DNA of 64,000 nt, taken from an uncultured Porphyromonadaceae bacterium (GTDB lineage: Bacteria > Bacteroidota > Bacteroidia > Bacteroidales > Barnesiellaceae). Positions 49,506-57,432 of the stretch are shown in pieces (position 1 is the stretch's first letter; every line of letters begins with the position of its first letter). The DNA lies in contig UPYI01000015.1 in the NCBI GenBank assembly GCA_900538555.1, positions 1-64,000 of the forward strand, written 5' to 3'. The notes beneath the pieces were generated by a model. It searched no databases. It saw only the letters and a list, made by a program, of their open reading frames with translations, and had not been told where the DNA came from. The position numbers and the translations under genes were made by a program.

Positions 49506-50186
49506 TCAGAATCGGCTTGTTGCCGACACCGGTATTGTCGCGAAACCTATTTCTTCCAGCCATTCTGCGATCAAGGTATGGCAGCCGGTCGTTTGCGACG
49601 AGCGGATCCAAAGGCTCGGATTCAAGAACTCACCGTCGGGGATAAGTCGCCGTGCGTCTGTTTCCACACCACCTATGCCGCTGCTTGCGCTCGATACAAT
49701 CAGTCCGATTCGTTTGCCAGCCATTTCTGCGCCATGATTGAACAGGAACGTTTGCAACGGCGCAGCCATGTTGCTCCACCAAAGCGGAGCTGCTACGATA
49801 ATCGTGTTGTATTCTTTTATATCTATTTCTACCGGATCGATTGCCGGATAGGACGAAACTTCATTCGGATTGTTTCGTATGGCTTGGATCTGTGCGCTGC
49901 CGATTGCATAATTGTTGGCGGCATAATCGAGACCTTTTTCTGCCGGCTCTATCCGTATGGCATCGGCTTCGATTTGTGTACGCAGATCGCTGACGATGGT
50001 ATGTACGTTGTTTGTGAAACTGTAATAGACGATGAGGGTTTTTCCCGTTACCGAATCCGAACCGGAATCGTCGGGCGTTTCGGGCGTCTCTGCGGGAGAA
50101 TCGTTTATGATGTTGTCATCGGGAGAACAGGCATTCAGTTCTATTGAGGCGAACAGGGCGCAAAGAAGATACAATAATTTTTTCAT
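49506..50186 (-). CDS. Flavodoxin lipoprotein, probably surface-exposed
   Basis: The protein (226 residues) has a clear lipoprotein signal with lipobox LNAC; the mature start is C-S-P-D-D-N, the acidic export signal seen in Bacteroidetes surface lipoproteins. A Pro/Glu/Asp linker is followed by the flavodoxin fold: KTLIVYYSFTNNVHTIVSDL, IIVAAPLWWSNMAAP and IVSSASSGIGGVE. It is the third exported flavodoxin in 8 kb. I start at ATG 50186 (MKKLLYLLC), as the longer frame has no signal at its start. It faces the AraC gene tail to tail. Confidence 0.86.
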   Translation of the reverse strand: MKKLLYLLCALFASIELNACSPDDNIINDSPAETPETPDDSGSDSVTGKTLIVYYSFTNNVHTIVSDLRTQIEADAIRIEPAEKGLDYAANNYAIGSAQIQAIRNNPNEVSSYPAIDPVEIDIKEYNTIIVAAPLWWSNMAAPLQTFLFNHGAEMAGKRIGLIVSSASSGIGGVETDARRLIPDGEFLNPSLWIRSSQTTGCHTLIAEWLEEIGFATIPVSATSRF

Positions 50187-50287
50187 ACGGCATGTTTTTA
50201 GTCGGTTTATAATTATAATGAAGTATATGCTGGTCGTTGAAACCGTTCGGTAATTCGACGAATCGTATTGTCGCTTTACAGTGGCGT

Positions 50288-51442
50288 TTAGTGTCCTACC
50301 TGTTTTTGCTGTTCTGCGTTGTAGCGGTCGCCTACGACGGGAATGGCGGCGACAGCATCTTCCAGCTCTTTCCACTCTTCGGGCGCAAGCATATAATCGA
50401 GTGTGTGCAGGTTCTCTTCCAGATGCGACAGTTTCGTTGTTCCGGGAATCGGCACGATCCACGGGGCTTTCTGCAATAGCCAGCCGAGAGCCACTTGCGC
50501 CGAGGTCATGCCTCGTGTCCGTCCGAACTGTTGTAGTATATTTACGATGTGCATATTGGCACGTATCGCTTCCGGCTGGAATCGCGGCAGGGTCTGGCGG
50601 TTGTCGTTGTTCGGATCGAAAGTTGTATACTCGTTGATGTCGCCACCCAGAAACCCTCGATTGATCGGACTGTATGGTACGAATCCGATGCCCAGTTCCC
50701 GACAGACATCCAATACGCCGTTTTCCTCAACGAGGCGGTGCATCAGGTGATATTCGCTCTGGATGGCGGTGAGCGGGCATACGGCATGTGCCCGACGGAT
50801 GGTTTCGGCGCTGACCTCGCACATGCCCCAGTGTTGCACTTTGCCCTCTTTCATCAGGTCGGCAATGGTCGATGCCACGACTTCTGCCGGCACATTCGGG
50901 TCGGCGCGATGCTGGTAGAACATCGGTAACGTTTCGAGGCGGAGGCGACGGAGCGAATCTTCGCAATAACGGCGGATTGTAGCCGGACGGCTGTCCTGAC
51001 GTCCTGTACCTTTTCCGTCGATCACCTCGTGTCCGAATTTGGTCGTTACATTTATTTTGCTCTTGAATTCCGCTAATGCTTCTCCGGCGAGATTCTCGTT
51101 GGTCAGCGGTCCATAGATAATAGCGGTATCGAAAAGGGTAACCCCGCGATCGACAGCTTCGTGGAGCAACCGGATGCACGACCTTTTGTCCGGGTGCTGG
51201 CTGCGGTTGTAGGTCATGCCCATCACGCCGAAACCGAGGGCAGAAACCTCAAAAGCCGCTTTGCCTGTACCGAGTGTGCGGTAAGGCAAGTTGTTGTTCT
51301 TGATCGACGCTGTCTTTTGTCTGTTTAAGTTTGCTTCGGCAGCCTTTACCTTGTTTATTGCGGGCTGTATAGTTAGGGCTGCGCCTAAGGTCGCTGCTGT
51401 TTTCAAAAAGCCGCGACGGCTTATTTCATCTCCTTTTTTCAT
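50288..51442 (-). CDS. Aldo/keto reductase with a twin-arginine signal
   Basis: A 384-residue NADPH-dependent reductase. The N-terminus (ISRRGFLKTAATLGAALT) is a Tat signal, so it is folded in the cytoplasm and exported with its cofactor. The barrel has ALGFGVMGM, VTLFDTAIIYG (active-site Asp and Tyr), and IPGTTKLSHLEENL near the end for the cofactor. Substrate not known. It lies 8 bases past the acetyltransferase gene in one operon. Confidence 0.9.
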   Translation of the reverse strand: MKKGDEISRRGFLKTAATLGAALTIQPAINKVKAAEANLNRQKTASIKNNNLPYRTLGTGKAAFEVSALGFGVMGMTYNRSQHPDKRSCIRLLHEAVDRGVTLFDTAIIYGPLTNENLAGEALAEFKSKINVTTKFGHEVIDGKGTGRQDSRPATIRRYCEDSLRRLRLETLPMFYQHRADPNVPAEVVASTIADLMKEGKVQHWGMCEVSAETIRRAHAVCPLTAIQSEYHLMHRLVEENGVLDVCRELGIGFVPYSPINRGFLGGDINEYTTFDPNNDNRQTLPRFQPEAIRANMHIVNILQQFGRTRGMTSAQVALGWLLQKAPWIVPIPGTTKLSHLEENLHTLDYMLAPEEWKELEDAVAAIPVVGDRYNAEQQKQVGH

Positions 51443-51450
51443 CGTGCTGG

Positions 51451-52095
51451 TTATTTTTCGGTTGTTTCGATAGCCTTGATAATTCGTGCCGGATTACCTG
51501 CTACGATAGTCATTGCCGGTACATCTTTTGTCACCACGCTTCCTGCACCTACGATAGCTCCGTAACCGATTGTCACGCCGGGCAGAATCGTAGAGTTGAT
51601 TCCGATCCACACTTTATCCTCAATTACGATCGGACGACCGTAAGTGGCGCTCCGGTTGTCGGGATCAGGGTCGTGGTTGATTGTGATCAGATTGACTTTC
51701 GGACCGATGAACACACCGTTGCCTATTGTGATACCTCCTCGTCCGAAGAATGTGCAACACTGTTGAATGAAACAATGTTTGCCGATCGTTACGGGTTTGC
51801 CGTAGTCGATGTAGAGCGGAGGTAATACGGTAGTGCTCCTGTCGAGCGGTTTGCCGAGAATCCCTTCCATATATTCGTGCACCTCTTCGGGTGTCCGATA
51901 GCCGGTGTTCATTTCCGTTGCCCTCTTCATCGTGGCGAAGATATCGGCGATCAGGGCTTCGTAACCGGGATCATTGGGCGATACCATTTCTCCGTTCCGG
52001 TCTTTGGCAAAAATATCGTTGGTCTTGATCGGGCTGTTTTCAAGTTCGACAAAGTCCTCTTGCATTTTCATTGTTCGTTTGCTCGAATCGTTCAT
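51451..52095 (-). CDS. Maltose/galactoside O-acetyltransferase-type hexapeptide protein
   Basis: A 214-residue left-handed beta-helix acetyltransferase. The N-terminal helix part has DPGYEALIADIFATMKRATE; hexapeptide repeats run from about 95 (YIDYGKPVTIGKHCFIQQ, IGNGVFIGPKVNLITINHD) to VIEDKVWIGINSTILPGVTI and GAIVGAGSVVTKDVP. The His in ITINHDPDP is the catalytic one. It moves acetyl from acetyl-CoA to a sugar; which sugar is unknown. It shares an operon with the Tat aldo/keto reductase. Confidence 0.9.
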   Translation of the reverse strand: MNDSSKRTMKMQEDFVELENSPIKTNDIFAKDRNGEMVSPNDPGYEALIADIFATMKRATEMNTGYRTPEEVHEYMEGILGKPLDRSTTVLPPLYIDYGKPVTIGKHCFIQQCCTFFGRGGITIGNGVFIGPKVNLITINHDPDPDNRSATYGRPIVIEDKVWIGINSTILPGVTIGYGAIVGAGSVVTKDVPAMTIVAGNPARIIKAIETTEK

Positions 52096-52126
52096 GGCTA
52101 TGTTGTTTTTTCAAAACTCTTTGAAG

Positions 52127-52134
52127 CAAAGGTA
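52127..52134 (-). promoter_or_regulatory. -7 box of the acetyltransferase-reductase operon
   Basis: Minus strand TACCTTTG, 31 bases upstream of the ATG. Confidence 0.5.
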
Positions 52135-52140
52135 AAAAGA

Positions 52141-52170
52141 GAGCCTCGCAACTACTTTGCTGCAAGGCTC
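52141..52170 (-). terminator. Terminator of the AraC gene at 52.2 kb
   Basis: GAGCCTCGCA pairs with TGCAAGGCTC (one mismatch) around a 10-base loop, then five T on the minus strand. Confidence 0.75.
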
Positions 52171-52223
52171 AAATTGTTTTGCTATGGAGTTCATTCAGAA
52201 ATTCTTTCCATCATCGGTTCCAT

Positions 52224-53039
52224 TCAGATTGTACTGGGAGAATAGCCGTAGGTTTCCTTATATATCTTCGAGAAGTGCGAAAGGTTTTTGAATCCTACGT
52301 CGAAACAGGCTTCTGTCACGCGTTTCCTGCCGGACTTTATCAATTCGTGGGCAGCTTCCAACCGGCGTTTGATGATCCATTTTTGTGGTGTCAGGTCGCT
52401 TACTTTGGCAAAATCTCGCTTGAACGTAGCCAGACTTCGTCCCGTATAGCTTGCTATTTCCTCCATCGACAGGTCGTACATGTAGTTTTCATTCAGATAG
52501 TCGATGATGTCGATTTTCCACGGATCGACGAAATCGAACAGTGAAGCATAGAGGTTTCTGTCCGTATGGAGTAAGGTATAGGCACCTTCGATCATTTTCA
52601 ATTTCAGCACCTCGTCCGAAGGTTTCACACCGGCATCGAAATAGGGGATCACCGATTCGAACAGACTGCGGATATCGGGGCGGTCGTGGGGTAGCACACG
52701 TAAGCTGACTTTCTCGCGTTTCGAATTTACAGGAATATCTTTCTTGTCGAGTGTCTGATAGAATTCCCGCAAAAAAGGACGTGTGAATTTCAGTACGACA
52801 GAGCGGTAAGGATGATCCTTGTCAGCGTGTTTCTGTAACCACATCCGGTTGTCGCGTCGCATAAATGCACATTCGCCCGGATGTAGCACTGTCGTTTTAC
52901 CGCGTTCCTCGATTTCGAGTTCGCCCGAACACAAGTAAATCAGCGTGTGTTCCCGGTTTTCGTGGCTGCACCCCCGGTTGTCGGTAAAGTAGCTTGCTAT
53001 AAGCACGTTCGAGCAATCGAATACATTCAGTTGTTCCAT
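52224..53039 (-). CDS. AraC-family transcriptional regulator
   Basis: A 271-residue regulator with a cupin-type sensor half (LHPGECAFMRRDNRMWL) and AraC HTH motifs IASYTGRSLATFKRDFAKV and ACFDVGFKNLSHFSKIYKET, ending GYSPSTI. It lies just upstream of the acetyltransferase-aldo/keto reductase operon on the same strand but is parted from it by a terminator, so it is probably the regulator of that operon. It has its own -7 box (TATTTTTG, 53067-53060). Confidence 0.93.
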   Translation of the reverse strand: MEQLNVFDCSNVLIASYFTDNRGCSHENREHTLIYLCSGELEIEERGKTTVLHPGECAFMRRDNRMWLQKHADKDHPYRSVVLKFTRPFLREFYQTLDKKDIPVNSKREKVSLRVLPHDRPDIRSLFESVIPYFDAGVKPSDEVLKLKMIEGAYTLLHTDRNLYASLFDFVDPWKIDIIDYLNENYMYDLSMEEIASYTGRSLATFKRDFAKVSDLTPQKWIIKRRLEAAHELIKSGRKRVTEACFDVGFKNLSHFSKIYKETYGYSPSTI

Positions 53040-53059
53040 ATTCCCGTTTTTTAATTAAA

Positions 53060-53067
53060 CAAAAATA
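53060..53067 (-). promoter_or_regulatory. -7 box of the AraC gene at 52.2 kb
   Basis: Minus strand TATTTTTG, 21 bases upstream of the ATG. Confidence 0.5.
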
Positions 53068-53127
53068 CGGATTCTTTTTCTTCCGGACTTTGTTGTAAAG
53101 CTCATATTTCTCCAACCTCCCCCTCTT

Positions 53128-53427
53128 TTATACTTTTAGTTTCCTGTATTCTTTGGGAGATATTCCTTTTAGCGATTTGAATACCCGGTTAAAATGCGGG
53201 ACATCGTTAAATCCGACGGCAAAACAGATTTCTGATATTTGTTTATGTGAATGTTTCAGAAGTTTACAAGCCGTATTCAGCCGGTATTGGGTTACAAACT
53301 GGGAGAATGTCATCCCTTTGCACCGCTTGAAAAAAGAACAGAATGCGGAGCGGTTCATCCCGACTTCGGTGGCAATAACACTTCCCGCAGAAAATGCGCA
53401 TATCTGTAAACAAAAAGAGATCGATCC
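53128..53427 (-). pseudogene. AraC-family HTH remnant
   Basis: Only the C-terminal DNA-binding half of an AraC regulator is left. The frame reads IATEVGMNRSAFCSFFKRCK, then ISEICFAVGFNDVPHFNRVF and ISPKEYRKLKV. It is open back to a stop near 53428 and has no sensor domain and no start before the first helix (first ATG is inside the HTH at 53358). It lies upstream of the intact AraC gene. Likely a decayed gene. Confidence 0.75.
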
Positions 53428-53530
53428 GAAAGACAGGATTCATAAAAACACTTGGCGGTCGGAATAGCCCGGGGAACTGTCGGTGCGGAAGATCAAGACG
53501 GAGGGTGGGGGATAATGTAGATAACCGGAA

Positions 53531-53575
53531 ACAGAGCCATATCGAACTCTATTTCGAGTGACGATATGGCTCTGT
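53531..53575. terminator. Terminator-like hairpin
   Basis: ACAGAGCCATATCG pairs with CGATATGGCTCTGT (14 bp), with a small inner stem ACTC/GAGT in the loop. It lies 110 bases past the 53685 gene on the minus strand and past nothing obvious on the plus strand. Confidence 0.65.
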
Positions 53576-53684
53576 CCGTAAAGGATATGGTTGCGAACTC
53601 TAATATGCACGGATCTTCTCCCGTTCGTTTATTACAATCTCTTTTGCAATTATTTTTATATGGGCTGTATGAGTCTGCTGGATT

Positions 53685-54956
53685 TTAATAAACGGTGCGG
53701 GTAACAGTTCCGTCGATAACCTCACCGTCGCGCTTGCTGGTATGGCTTACGGCTTTTAAGGCAACGTATCCGCAGTAAGGACATTTGTAATCTTCGTTCC
53801 ACGATTCAAGATATTTGTAAACCCGGCGTCTGCCCTTTATGCTGAGACTTTGTTGCCTGCTGCTGTTTTTCAGGAACTCCCTGTATTTGTCGTCGGCAGA
53901 GGCTGAGCCGTGTTCGAAATATTTATGCTCTTCAAAATCTTCGATCGACGAACCTGCCAGTTTTATGTTGTATCCGTTCGTAGTGATAATTACCCCCATC
54001 TTGTTACATCTCGGACATCTGATTTTCATCAGTCCGTTAAGTTCACTCTTCCATGACGACACTAACCAGATGACGAACCACATGAATGGATTGATAATAG
54101 AACCGGTCAATATAAGGAATGCCCACCAGCCGATGCTATGTCTTCTTTGGGCTTTCTTCCTTGCCTCGCTTGCGGACAGTGTCTCGTCGTAGAGCGGTTT
54201 TGCGGATACCTTCGAAAGCCAGTAGAAATATTTGAAAGGTATGTAGAACAGGAAGAATAAAATGCCGGAAATTCCGAGAATGAGCCTTAACCAGTAAGGA
54301 ATAAAGAAGATGTCGATGATGAAAGGATAGGAATAAAAACCTTTCCCCAAAGAAAGCGAAAGTCCCGCTATTTCCGGGTTGCCGATATAGATCGGGTAGG
54401 CATAGCCATGAGAAGTCCATTCTTTTTGGAATGTAAAATCTTTGAAACTGTGGTGTTGTTTTTCCCCGTCAAAAAGAAGAAAATACGGATTTTCGCCCTG
54501 CTCTGCTTTTTCTTTACCGATGCCCGTGATTATGTGCGTTTTTCCTGTCTTGTCTTTTATTTTCATGCCCAGACAAGCCTCGGGAAGTTCTGCATAGCCT
54601 CGTGTCCCGTCGGGCAGTTCGATAAGCCTTTTTTGATAAATATTATAATAGTATGGTTTCGTATTTCCGTTCAATCCCTTTTGATAGATTGCAAGCACTT
54701 TCACTTGGGTTCCGACCGGAATATCCATGACCACCGGAGGTTCGGACGTGGAACCCGGTTCTGCCTTCTCGTCGGTTTGTACGACAGTCAGTTGGGTTTT
54801 GAATTTGGTACGAACCACCTTGGAACACTCCTCAATGTAGGATTCATCGGCTTTTCTGTATGAAAGGGCAATGAATGTGATGCTGTTCAACGCTAAGGCG
54901 CAAACCAAAAGAAAGACGACAGTCTTTCGTATAAAACGAAAAATTTTTTTAAACAT
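53685..54956 (-). CDS. Membrane protein with two zinc-ribbon pairs, unknown function
   Basis: A 423-residue protein I do not recognise. One N-terminal hydrophobic helix (about 12-32) is followed by an extracytoplasmic part with beta-type sequence (PPVVMDIPVGTQVKVLAIYQ, which looks SH3-like), two or three more helices around 210-305, and a cytoplasmic tail with CPRC near residue 333 and CPYC near 395, which together could bind one zinc. Lies alone on the minus strand, 112 bases from the DUF3298 lipoprotein gene. Possibly a sensor or secretion-related protein; no firm guess. Confidence 0.6.
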   Translation of the reverse strand: MFKKIFRFIRKTVVFLLVCALALNSITFIALSYRKADESYIEECSKVVRTKFKTQLTVVQTDEKAEPGSTSEPPVVMDIPVGTQVKVLAIYQKGLNGNTKPYYYNIYQKRLIELPDGTRGYAELPEACLGMKIKDKTGKTHIITGIGKEKAEQGENPYFLLFDGEKQHHSFKDFTFQKEWTSHGYAYPIYIGNPEIAGLSLSLGKGFYSYPFIIDIFFIPYWLRLILGISGILFFLFYIPFKYFYWLSKVSAKPLYDETLSASEARKKAQRRHSIGWWAFLILTGSIINPFMWFVIWLVSSWKSELNGLMKIRCPRCNKMGVIITTNGYNIKLAGSSIEDFEEHKYFEHGSASADDKYREFLKNSSRQQSLSIKGRRRVYKYLESWNEDYKCPYCGYVALKAVSHTSKRDGEVIDGTVTRTVY

Positions 54957-55068
54957 ATTTTCTGAATGTTGAGTTGTTGCTTAAATATTTGGACAAATAT
55001 AGTAAAATAAAACAAACTGATTCGTTTAATTTTGCTATATATAAATCTATTGCTGAAAACATACGTTA

Positions 55069-56043
55069 TCAATAATTGCAAAAAGGCTCTTTTAAGTATT
55101 CCCTGACTTCGTCATAGGTTAAGACTACGGAGGGGCAACCATAACAGCCGGGCGTAAGTAAGTATTTACTGTAATTAAAGACCAGTCCTACATTATTTAA
55201 ACCGGGGGTACTGAGCGGAAAGTCTTCAACTGTTATATTATATTTTTCATTGTCTGATGATTCGTAATACTGAAAAAGGGTGTTGGTTCCGTTTTTCCAT
55301 ACATTAAGGCTGTCAAGATAATTTTGTAGAGTCGGTATCTTCATGTTGTCAAAATGATTTTGTGAAGCCATGTGCTCTGCTGCTAATTTCCTGATTTTGT
55401 CTAAGCAGTCGGGCTTGATAATATCTTCCAGTTCTAAGATCTTGCCCGATTTCAGATCGAAACTTTGCAGAAAATGGTCAGAGTTACCGTGTGCTCCTCC
55501 TGAATAAAGGTATTTATAGACAAAATAAGTCACATAATTGTCATTGATCCAGACCGGATATATCGAGAACCTAGCCTCCTGTCCGTAGCTGATATATTTA
55601 GGAACATTGGCATAAAAACGTTGTTCAGCCCAATATAGAGCGGTATCCATAACTTCTTTTTGGCTGCGTTTATAAGGATTGAATGTTAGAGTCTCGAATG
55701 GCGATATAGTATCTCCTTCGCTGATGAAGTCATAAGCCCAAAGATTAAAGTGCATAAAAGTAAACAATTCAAGCGTGATATATGGACTTAGGTCTAAAAT
55801 AGTAATCTCATAGTCTACAAAAAAATACTTGGATCGGGTGTTCAATCGCTTGTTAATTTTATAACCTTTAATATCCCCATAAAAATAGCATCCGTTTAAG
55901 GAATCATCCGGACATAATGGTATATTGGTTTTGATTGTATCGGAAGCAAATGGAGTTAGGTATTCCGTAGATTGATGTTTGTGCCTACATCCGGCGATGC
56001 AGATCGATATCAAGCAAATTAGTAAAAGGGGGATGTGTTTCAT
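55069..56043 (-). CDS. RsiV-like DUF3298 lipoprotein
   Basis: A 324-residue lipoprotein (signal MKHIPLLLICLISICIAGC, lipobox IAGC). The second half has the DUF3298 features: FVYKYLYSGGAHGNSDH, LKSGKILELEDIIK and VLTYDEVREYL near the end. Such domains occur in RsiV anti-sigma factors, but there is no transmembrane or sigma-binding part here, and residues after the Cys (RHKHQ) are basic, so it probably stays in the periplasm. Function unknown. Confidence 0.82.
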   Translation of the reverse strand: MKHIPLLLICLISICIAGCRHKHQSTEYLTPFASDTIKTNIPLCPDDSLNGCYFYGDIKGYKINKRLNTRSKYFFVDYEITILDLSPYITLELFTFMHFNLWAYDFISEGDTISPFETLTFNPYKRSQKEVMDTALYWAEQRFYANVPKYISYGQEARFSIYPVWINDNYVTYFVYKYLYSGGAHGNSDHFLQSFDLKSGKILELEDIIKPDCLDKIRKLAAEHMASQNHFDNMKIPTLQNYLDSLNVWKNGTNTLFQYYESSDNEKYNITVEDFPLSTPGLNNVGLVFNYSKYLLTPGCYGCPSVVLTYDEVREYLKEPFCNY

Positions 56044-56100
56044 GGGGTGGAGCTATTAGTGTAGTTATTGTATTTTAATTTTTAGCTTTCAATCAACGCT

Positions 56101-56165
56101 GCGTCTCGGCATAATCCATTCAAGTTCTCACTTGATGTTTTCTGCGCTCGGCTTACAGTTTACTT
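56101..56165. repeat. Dispersed repeat copy (CTCGGCAT family)
   Basis: GCGTCTCGGCATAATCCATT and TCTGCGCTCGGCTTACAGTT match the family core seen at 46617 and 35387. Confidence 0.5.
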
Positions 56166-56513
56166 TATAAAACGACGTATGTAATGCCAATCTTCATGTT
56201 CCGATGTCTGTAAGAACAGGGGGACTTCATGGCAATAGTTATTACTCAGTAATTTCAAAATAACTAAAAAAGGCAGACTTTCGCAATAGTCATTAGCCTT
56301 TATTTTATTTATTCCTTCAAAAATTTATTGAAAAGCAACCATCGTACTCTCCCGATTGATGATAATTAAGATGCCTGATTTCATTTATTTTTTGTAGATA
56401 AATTTAATTAAATTTTTATCTCAAAGGCTTGACAAATAGTATCTTATTTTGTGCCTTTATTATTGGATGTGTGACTGAAATTTTGTAATTAGTCCGACAA
56501 TCTCGAAAAAAAT

Positions 56514-56550
56514 AAAAAAGCCAAGTTACGTTTTGCAACTTGGCTTTTTT
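56514..56550. terminator. Strong bidirectional terminator
   Basis: AAAAAAGCCAAGTT pairs with AACTTGGCTTTTTT (14 bp, 9-base loop). A T run follows on both strands. It lies just left of the tRNA 3'-end remnant and would have ended the tRNA transcript. Confidence 0.88.
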
Positions 56551-56552
56551 AT

Positions 56553-56568
56553 GTGATCCGCCTGGGGC
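56553..56568 (-). other. tRNA 3'-end remnant, possible attachment site
   Basis: On the minus strand this reads GCCCCAGGCGGATCAC: the 3' side of a T stem (GCCCCAG) followed by an acceptor strand (GCGGATC) and A-C. No matching 5' half of a tRNA lies within 200 bases on either side. From memory the acceptor resembles Bacteroides tRNA-Lys. Such 3' ends are typical integration cores for tyrosine recombinases; one is encoded at 62.8-64.0 kb. Confidence 0.55.
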
Positions 56569-56787
56569 GCTTCTAGGATGATCATAGTTTTGATATTTAA
56601 GATTTTATGTTTTGTTTTAAGCATATTCTATGATTTATTCCACTAATTTGCTATGTACTTTTGCGGTAGTTTACTCATGGAGAATACTAAGAACAAAGAT
56701 AGAAAATTTCTGATACTTTGCAAAAGTTGTAAGGCAATCTTTAAGGCTTTATATATTACAAATAATAGACATGATAAAGTTTTATTT

Positions 56788-57432
56788 TTAATCATGTTTT
56801 TTTTTTGTAAAAAGGCAATCTATTATTTTTTCAAAAAAACTTTTATTCTTTACAGTGATGTTTTTTTTATTTTCACTCTCTTGATACTTCCTTTTCGCAA
56901 GAGTATTTGCAAATTGACCTAAGTTGAAAATATTAATAACGATGTCTAATAATGAGCAAATAGAATAATATAGAGAAAAAAGCAATAAGAAAAGGACTAA
57001 GTAATTAAAACAATCAAATCCTTTGCTAAATGGGAATGGTACTTGTGCCTTTTGAATGAACTGACAAAAAGCCCCATATAAAAAAGTGCTAATAATAGCT
57101 CCCATCACTATAGCAAATGTTGAATTTACAACTTGAAATAGTGAATATTTTTTCTCATTTCTGTCTTTTGCCAAATAACTTATTATTTCGGAACTACTAA
57201 ATCCAATAATAAGAGCATATCCTGTTAGCACAAAGCCTATAATACTAGGGAAAGCACTTGTGATTAAAGTACTTACTATTTCTATGTGTTCAAAAGGTGA
57301 TTTTTTTGAAAATAGAAGTGGAATTAGTGTTAAGGCTGTTAATATTATAGGCTTAATACACCCTTTACATAAGTTGCAAAAAGGGTATATTTCCCATACT
57401 ATTTTCCAGCCTGTACTTTTTTTCTTACTCAT
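56788..57432 (-). CDS. Four-helix membrane protein, second gene of the AT-rich module
   Basis: A 214-residue membrane protein with about four hydrophobic segments (PIILTALTLIPLLFS, LITSAFPSIIGFVLTGYALI, TFAIVMGAIISTFLYGAF, FNYLVLFLLLFSLYYSICSL) and a Lys-rich cytoplasmic C-terminus. I do not recognise a family. It overlaps the DUF4747-like gene upstream by 8 bases, so the two are co-translated. A soluble protein plus a small membrane protein is a layout shared with several anti-phage systems; that is analogy only. Confidence 0.75.
   Translation of the reverse strand: MSKKKSTGWKIVWEIYPFCNLCKGCIKPIILTALTLIPLLFSKKSPFEHIEIVSTLITSAFPSIIGFVLTGYALIIGFSSSEIISYLAKDRNEKKYSLFQVVNSTFAIVMGAIISTFLYGAFCQFIQKAQVPFPFSKGFDCFNYLVLFLLLFSLYYSICSLLDIVINIFNLGQFANTLAKRKYQESENKKNITVKNKSFFEKIIDCLFTKKKHD

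Larger units (their letters stand above)
56044..56787. other. 740-base intergenic region at the island boundary
   Basis: No convincing gene. It holds a dispersed repeat copy (56101-56165), AT-rich sequence, a strong terminator (56514-56550), a tRNA 3'-end remnant (56553-56568) and a -7-like TACTTTTG (56656-56663). Base composition drops to very AT-rich to the right of the remnant. Confidence 0.6.

Noticed and set aside
56553..56568. A complete tRNA gene
   Set aside because: Only the 3' end (T-stem side and acceptor) is present; no D arm or anticodon arm on either side.
56653..56922. An 89-codon plus-strand frame with a -7-like box in front
   Set aside because: Its last part runs antisense to the membrane protein gene and the sequence is low-complexity Phe/Lys/Ile; no motif, no good start site. 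Best read as an AT-rich shadow.
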